DNA from: Haplomitrium mnioides
Taxonomy: Eukaryota > Marchantiophyta > Haplomitriopsida > Calobryales
Direction of reading: 5' to 3'
Length of the DNA stretch: 21,723 nt
Assembly (NCBI GenBank): GCA_049999725.1
Contig: JBNGIS010023478.1
Span: forward strand, 1-21,723
Under the pieces are notes generated by a model. The model was not told where the DNA came from. It made no database searches and saw only the letters and a list, made by a program, of their open reading frames with translations. A program made the position numbers and the translations under genes. This document shows positions 17,291 through 21,723 of the stretch, one piece after another (the first letter of the stretch is position 1; each line of letters starts with the position of its first letter).

Positions 17291-18300
17291 AAATACAATG
17301 GAGGTTCCTAATATTAGTATATTACATTTGGATGAGGCAACTAGTGGGAGTTATTGCTAGAAGCTACAAGAAGATGTTCTTTTTAGTCTTGTTCGGGCAG
17401 GATTGGTTGTCAACGATAGTGATTATTATTCCATTCGAGATGGTACTCTATATCGAGGCCATCAAATATATGTTCCACATGATGATACACTTTGAATGAC
17501 TTGTTTACAAGAGGCACATGACATTCCCATCTTAGAGCATCTTGGAGTAGAGAAAACTACAAAGTTGCTTCAACGCGCTTGGTGGTGGTCTAACTTGGCT
17601 CGAGATGTTTGTGGTTTTGTTTGTTCGTGTGAAAGTTGTCAATGAAACAAGGCTTCAAATCAAAGACCAGCAAGACTTCTTTAGCTACTACCAATTCCTA
17701 CTACTCATTGGGAACATGTAAGTTTGGATCTTGTCACTTCACTTCCAACTACACATAATTTGTGGGTTTACTGTCATTGTGGTGTTTGTGGACAAGCTCA
17801 ACAAGGAGACTCATTTAGCACCGACGGTGGATACAGTAGATGCTCTACAATTGGTAAAAGTTTACTTTGATATTGTCTTCCGTCATCATAGAATGCCCAA
17901 GGTGTTAATACCTGATAGGGATCTGCATTTCACCGGAAAGTTTTGGCGAGAGTTGTACAAACTTTTAGGCACCAAACTATCTATGTCTATTGCTTATCAT
18001 CCTCAAACAAACGGGAAAATAGAACGTGCTAATTGTACTATGAAGGATATGCTTCGCATGTTCATCAATGCTCATCATACCGATTGGGATAATTTCTTAC
18101 CGGTTGTGGAGTTTGCCTACAACAACTCCAAACAAGCAAGTACTATGTTTTCTCCTTTCTTTCTTAACTTGAGTCAACATCCTCTTCTTCTCGATGGTTT
18201 TCTTTCTCCTTCTTCTTCCAATGTTCCAAGTATTTCTGCTTTTTTGTCTCATTTATCTTCTTCGTTGAAAGATGCTCGCAACCATCTTACTGTTGCTTAA
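17291..18300 (+). pseudogene. Element E integrase, broken
   Basis: The zinc-binding HHCC residues are present (EAHD, EHLGVEK, SCESC near 17510-17645), with TGA directly after CESCQ. HVSLDLVTSLP near 17715 is the first Asp region, followed by a frameshift. The open part at 17731-18300 has PDRDLHFTGKFW (second Asp) and AYHPQTNGKIERANCT (Glu present), so all three acids survive although the frame does not. FAYNNSKQAS and SLKDARNH follow. Confidence 0.88.
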
Positions 18301-18810
18301 AATTGGCAAAAATAATATGCCAATAGCCGTCATCGTGATTGCTCTTATATTTTAGATGATCAAGTTATATTATCTACTCATGTTCTCTTATTGTCTTTAG
18401 ATACTCAAGTTCGTAAGCTATCTCTTGCTTGGATTGGTCGTTTTTATATTTCTCAGGTTATTTCTCCTATTTTTTTAAAACTTGACCTTCCTCTTTATAT
18501 GAAGATTCATTTTGTGTTTTATGTCTCTAAACTTAAGTGTTTTGTTCCTAGTCCATCTTCCTTTCCAAATCGTGTTCAACTTTCTCTTTTGGCTATTGTT
18601 CTTGATGATCATGAAGAATTACAAGTGGACTGTATTTTGGCAAAAAGAGTTATCAAGCGATGGCGGCATCCACAAGTTCAATATAAGGTTTTGTGAAAAG
18701 GCTATCCACTTCATGATGCTATTTGGGAACCTTCTTCAAATCTTAAGAGTGCTCAAGAGGCTATTCACATATTTGAAAGTTGCAGAAATGACGAGAACGT
18801 CATCGATTAG
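18301..18810 (+). pseudogene. Element E integrase tail and chromodomain, with stop
   Basis: The open part at 18391-18696 reads KLSLAWIGRFYISQVIS, YVSKLKCFVP, then the chromodomain start VLDDHEELQVDCILAKRVI and VQYKVL. TGA at 18696 replaces the conserved Trp, and KGYPLHDAIWEPSSNLKSAQ and EAIHIFES follow in the same frame. The element is thus a chromovirus whose chromodomain is cut at its aromatic cage. Confidence 0.88.
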
Positions 18811-18823
18811 AAGGCGGGGATTA
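18811..18823 (+). other. Element E polypurine tract
   Basis: AAGGCGGGGATTA lies immediately before the 3' LTR; the purine run primes plus-strand synthesis in LTR elements. Confidence 0.75.
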
Positions 18824-19208
18824 TGTAATAATACAAGTATATGATTGTGCTATTTATAAGAAAATAAAGAGGATTGAAGGAAGTGGTAGAGAGTCACTTT
18901 TAGGGTTGAGATAAGATTACTTACCTTCAAAGTCACCGTTAATAGAGATTCACTTTTAGGATTGAAATTAGAAGTGACTTGTAAGTGAAGAAAGAGGGAT
19001 GACACCCTTTTCTCTTATATAAATTGAAGGGCTTCTTAGTCCCACTCCTCATTCTGGAGTTCCTCTCAATTCGGTTTGGCTCTTTGGTTACTTGGCTTTG
19101 GTTAGAACTCTTGGCTTTGGTTTGCTTGTTGGCCTTGAGTTGTGTAGCTCTATTAGAGTTATCCTAAAGTGTTACTTATTTGGAAGTTAGTCTTTGAGTT
19201 CTTTTGCA
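18824..19208 (+). repeat. Element E 3' LTR (385 bp)
   Basis: Bounded by TGTAATAATAC and CTTTTGCA and followed by the ACTTC duplication. It keeps the TTGGCTTT-flanked segment missing from the 5' LTR. Confidence 0.93.
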
Positions 19209-19213
19209 ACTTC
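19209..19213. repeat. Target site duplication of element E, right copy (ACTTC)
   Basis: Identical to 14133-14137. Confidence 0.92.
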
Positions 19214-19720
19214 TTTGAGATGATCACGATGCTCATCTTCACTTTTACTAAAGATAAGGATATCGTCCAAAAACAACAACACTAACTTATCTAATAAAAC
19301 ATCAAAAACTCAATGTATTTGATTCATGAATATTGTTGGAGAATTAGTAAGGCCAAATATAAGAACCTTCCACTCAAAATGCCTATAACTTGTATGAAAA
19401 GTTGTTTTTGACACATCACTTGGCTTGATAGGAATTTGCCAATAGCCACTTCAAAGATCCAACTTAGACAAGAATATTGCACCACTCTATTGATCCAACA
19501 AATCATCAATATAAGGTAGAGGACAAGCATTCTTCAATGTTTGATTGTTCAAGCCTTGATAATCTGTACAAAGACAAAATCCACCATCTTTTTTTGGTAT
19601 AAAGAACACCGGAGATCCCCAATGCAAAGTACTATGTTGAATGAAATCCTTCTCAAGAAGATCTATCAAGGTCTTTTGAAGCTCCTCTAATTCTTATGGT
19701 GATACTCGATATATAGGTCA
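19209..19720 (-). pseudogene. Element D reverse transcriptase, N-terminal and catalytic part
   Basis: The minus strand from 19669 reads [40 protein letters not shown] and [16 protein letters not shown] then TGA (shared with element E at an Arg codon) and GYWQIPIKPSDVSKT follow. Near 19270 the catalytic loop FLDDILIFS is intact, unlike in E. KSEDEHRDHLKEV ends at the insertion point of E; the domain resumes at 14137. Confidence 0.9.
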
Positions 19721-20335
19721 ATTACAAGGAGTACTTTGTGGCATAAACTCAAACAGAGAAGACATTTCTCAATCATGTGATAACCCCTTTGGCAAATCCT
19801 CCAGAAACACATCTGCAAACTTCTTCAAAATATCATCTATCATTGAGGTAGGCGTATTTTTTCCTCCCTTCTTACTCAAGTCTATAATGAGCTTGATCAA
19901 AACAGCAAAGACATGCAACTCTTGCTCCATTGAGTTAATATGTTGAATTGATTTAAGCTTCTTCATTAGCAGTATCGAACATCCCAAAGAAAATTTGTTA
20001 TCTTGTAAGGTAACTTGAATATGTTGTTTTGCCCAATCAAATTGAGCATATCAATCTTCAAGCCAAAGAAACCCTAAAATGATGTCATATTATACATGTG
20101 CAATAACAAAGTGCATAGATTTTGCATACTCTTTTCCAATTCTTAGAAGGAATATCTTTTGAGAGCAAAACACATCATGCTTTTGGCCATCGGCTATAGT
20201 CACAACACTCCCCTTGATAGGCCTAAATTTTACTTTAATTATCTTAGCAAAACGTAGTGATATAAAATTTTCAGAACTCTCACTATCCACCAACATTCTA
20301 CAAAAATGCTTCCCAATCATACCATCAAGATGGAA
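19721..20335 (-). pseudogene. Element D protease and protease-RT linker, broken
   Basis: The open part at 20320-20090 reads GKHFCRMLVDSESSENFISLRFAK: the retropepsin active-site region with D-S-E in place of D-S-G. It continues to VVTIADGQKHDV and LRIGKEYAKSMHFVIA. After stops, the part at 19987-19769 (MEQELHVFAVLIKLIIDLSK, MIDDILKKFADVFLEDLPKG) matches the segment just ahead of RT in element E. Confidence 0.82.
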
Positions 20336-20339
20336 TAAG

Positions 20340-20740
20340 ATACCTCAAATTCTTGCCAAAATTTTAACTCTATTAGAGCTTGCAAAGTTTTGAGTATGTT
20401 GTTCGAATAGTTGAGGATGCGACCTAGCTTTTGCAGTAGTAAGTAATAAGTCATGCTGCTCCACCATACGTATTGCTTCTTCTAATTGAATTGTCGCAAA
20501 TAGAATTTGTTGACCATCTTCTCTAATGTTTATAGCTTCAAAATATTTCTCTTAATCGAATATGAAATTCTCAGATGCACCACGAACCATCTTCCAATCA
20601 TTTGCTTTTGGCGTTGGAAATCATCCATAACTCTATTCTTCTCAAAAAGTTGCATTTTCTTTCATTCCCACTTCCAAAAGACGTGAAAGATGTTCAAGCT
20701 GTTGTTGCATTGCTTGAACCACCTCCTCTTGATTCTCCAT
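20340..20740 (-). pseudogene. Element D gag with a large internal deletion
   Basis: The start ATG is the complement of 20738-20740: MENQEEVVQAMQQQLEHLSR, an intact coiled-coil-like N-terminus reaching NATF then TGA. Further on, GQQILFAT joins directly to IQLEEAIRMVEQHDLL. Compared with B and E this skips more than 100 residues, including the WWRYQIEQ core and the EALDHF segment. The zinc-knuckle region is also absent between AKARSHPQ and the protease. Confidence 0.85.
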
Positions 20741-20770
20741 ATAACTCCCACCAATAAAAAAAGAACCATA

Positions 20771-20782
20771 GCTCTAATACCA
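20771..20782 (-). other. Element D primer binding site, mutated
   Basis: The complement reads TGGTATTAGAGC, with one C to T change from the TGGTATCAGAGC of the other copies. Confidence 0.8.
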
Positions 20783-20783
20783 A

Positions 20784-21185
20784 TGTAAAAAAGCTCAAAA
20801 ACCAAATTCAATTGAGTAAGCAGTGATAGTGAACTCTAATAGAGTTCTTCAACCAAATGCCAATAAGAAAAGCAAAAGCCAAGCAACCAAATTACCTAAG
20901 TGATTCAAGAGGAACAATAGAATAAAGAGCGGGGCTATGAAACCCTTCTATTTATACAAGAGAAGAAGGTGTCATCTCTCTTTCTTCACTTACAAGTCAC
21001 TTCTAATTTCAACCCTAAAATTAACCACTAAGAAGTAACTTTTAATTTCAACCCTAAAACTATAAAAGTAACTTCAAAAACAAGTAACCTTATCTCAATT
21101 CAACCCTAAAAGATACCCTCTACCACTTCTTTCACTCCTCTCTATTTTCTTGTAAATAACACAACATTATGCTTGCACTATTATG
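20784..21185 (-). repeat. Element D 5' LTR (402 bp)
   Basis: Plus-strand start is TGTAAAAAAGCTC. The end is CACTATTATG where the other copies have ACTATTACA, so the terminal CA has changed to TG. The boundary is set by the GTCAA duplication that follows. Confidence 0.88.
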
Positions 21186-21190
21186 GTCAA
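21186..21190. repeat. Target site duplication of element D, right copy (GTCAA)
   Basis: Identical to 11418-11422. Confidence 0.88.
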
Positions 21191-21263
21191 CCCTAGTTTT
21201 TGTTGGTTTTCAAGAAATTTGAAAGAAAGATTGTACATCCAAAGATGGAATTTTGAGGCGCAA
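21191..21263. other. Spacer between element D and LTR F
   Basis: 73 bp with no similarity to the LTR or internal regions of the family that I can see; probably host sequence. It lacks a primer binding site next to F. Confidence 0.5.
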
Positions 21264-21723
21264 TATAAAAGAACTTAAAGACCAACTTCCATATGAGTAG
21301 CAGTTTCAAGATAACTCTAATAGAGCTATGGAACTCAAGGCCAATAAGCAAGCAAAAACCAAGAGTGCAAGCCAAATCCAAACAACCAAAGAGCCAAACC
21401 AAATTGAGAGGAACATAAGAATGAAGAAAGAGGCTATGAAGCTCTTCTATTTATACAAGAGAAGAAGGTGTCATCCCCCTTCCTTCACTTACAAGTCACT
21501 TTCAATTTCAACCCTAAAAGTGATTACTTACAAGTCACTTCTAATTTAAGCTCTTAAAGTGATCTTGTCTTACTTCTCTAAAAGTAACTTTGAAGGCAAG
21601 TAATCTTATCTCACTTCAACCTTAAAAGTAGCCTTATATTACTTTACTTAAAGTAACTTCAAGAGCAAGTAATCTTAAAATGATTTTGACATAAAAGTGA
21701 TCCTCTACCACTTCCTTCACTCC
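21264..21723 (-). repeat. LTR F, partial, runs off the window
   Basis: Starts TATAAAAGAACTTAAAG (other copies start TGTAAAAGAACTC) and follows the family LTR to CACTTCCTTCACTCC at the window end, about 50 bases short of the expected LTR end. With no primer site at its left, it is a 3' LTR of a minus-strand element continuing to the right, or a solo LTR. Its U3 repeat region is the longest seen here. Confidence 0.85.

Larger units (their letters stand above)
14138..19208 (+). mobile_element. Element E: full-length Ty3/gypsy chromovirus inserted in element D
   Basis: A 5,071-bp element with two LTRs, primer site, gag, protease, RT, RNase H, integrase, chromodomain and polypurine tract in order, flanked by perfect ACTTC duplications. 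It lies in the RT domain of D, in the opposite orientation. All its coding regions carry stops or frameshifts. My hand comparison finds roughly 25 substitutions, mostly transitions, over about 320 aligned LTR positions, so it is not a recent insertion. Confidence 0.95.
11423..21185 (-). mobile_element. Element D: complete but decayed Ty3/gypsy chromovirus, split by element E
   Basis: Both LTRs and a GTCAA target duplication are present. Minus-strand order is 5' LTR (21185-20784), primer site, gag, protease, RT, [element E], RT end, RNase H, integrase, chromodomain, 3' LTR (11859-11423). Removing E and one ACTTC copy leaves about 4.7 kb. Numerous stops, a large gag deletion and a mutated primer site make it non-functional. 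Confidence 0.92.

Overview
This is nuclear DNA of a land plant. It holds two islands of ordinary sequence, one with a single-exon protease-like gene and one with a decayed PPR gene, set between nested Ty3/gypsy (chromovirus) LTR retrotransposons. The plant call rests on a DYW-class PPR gene, chromodomain-bearing Ty3 elements, an initiator-Met-type primer site (TGGTATCAGAGC) and eukaryotic gene spacing. The style of the PPR repeats suggests a fern or another non-seed plant, but I cannot fix the species from sequence alone.

Left end (1-4719): three insertions of one retrotransposon family stacked inside each other. Element A (minus, 1-963) sits in element B (minus, 964-2682), and B sits in element C (plus, 2683-4482). 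C then breaks off against about 235 bp of an LTR in the opposite orientation. A 100-N gap lies in A's gag.

Middle (4720-11417): low-copy DNA. An intact 267-codon ORF at 5242-6045 resembles the CPBP/CAAX-protease relatives known from bacterial exosortase (PEP-CTERM) systems, but its catalytic motifs are altered. A 104-bp tandem duplication comes next. Then follows a PLS-DYW PPR gene (7132-9752) with two in-frame TAG codons where Tyr is expected and a 1-base loss in the CxxC of the DYW domain. An unexplained array of degenerate repeats lies at about 10460-11050.

Right end (11418-21723): element D (minus, 11423-21185, target duplication GTCAA) has a second family member, E (plus, 14138-19208, target duplication ACTTC), inserted in its reverse transcriptase domain. 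After a 73-bp spacer, another LTR (F) runs off the window. Both target duplications are perfect 5-bp matches, so the boundaries of D and E are firm.

All retroelement coding regions visible here are broken. Several stop codons fall at the same conserved codon in two different copies. Either defective copies were mobilised by proteins supplied in trans, or the copies decayed in parallel at methylated cytosines. No RNA genes, CRISPR arrays or bacterial-type features were seen.
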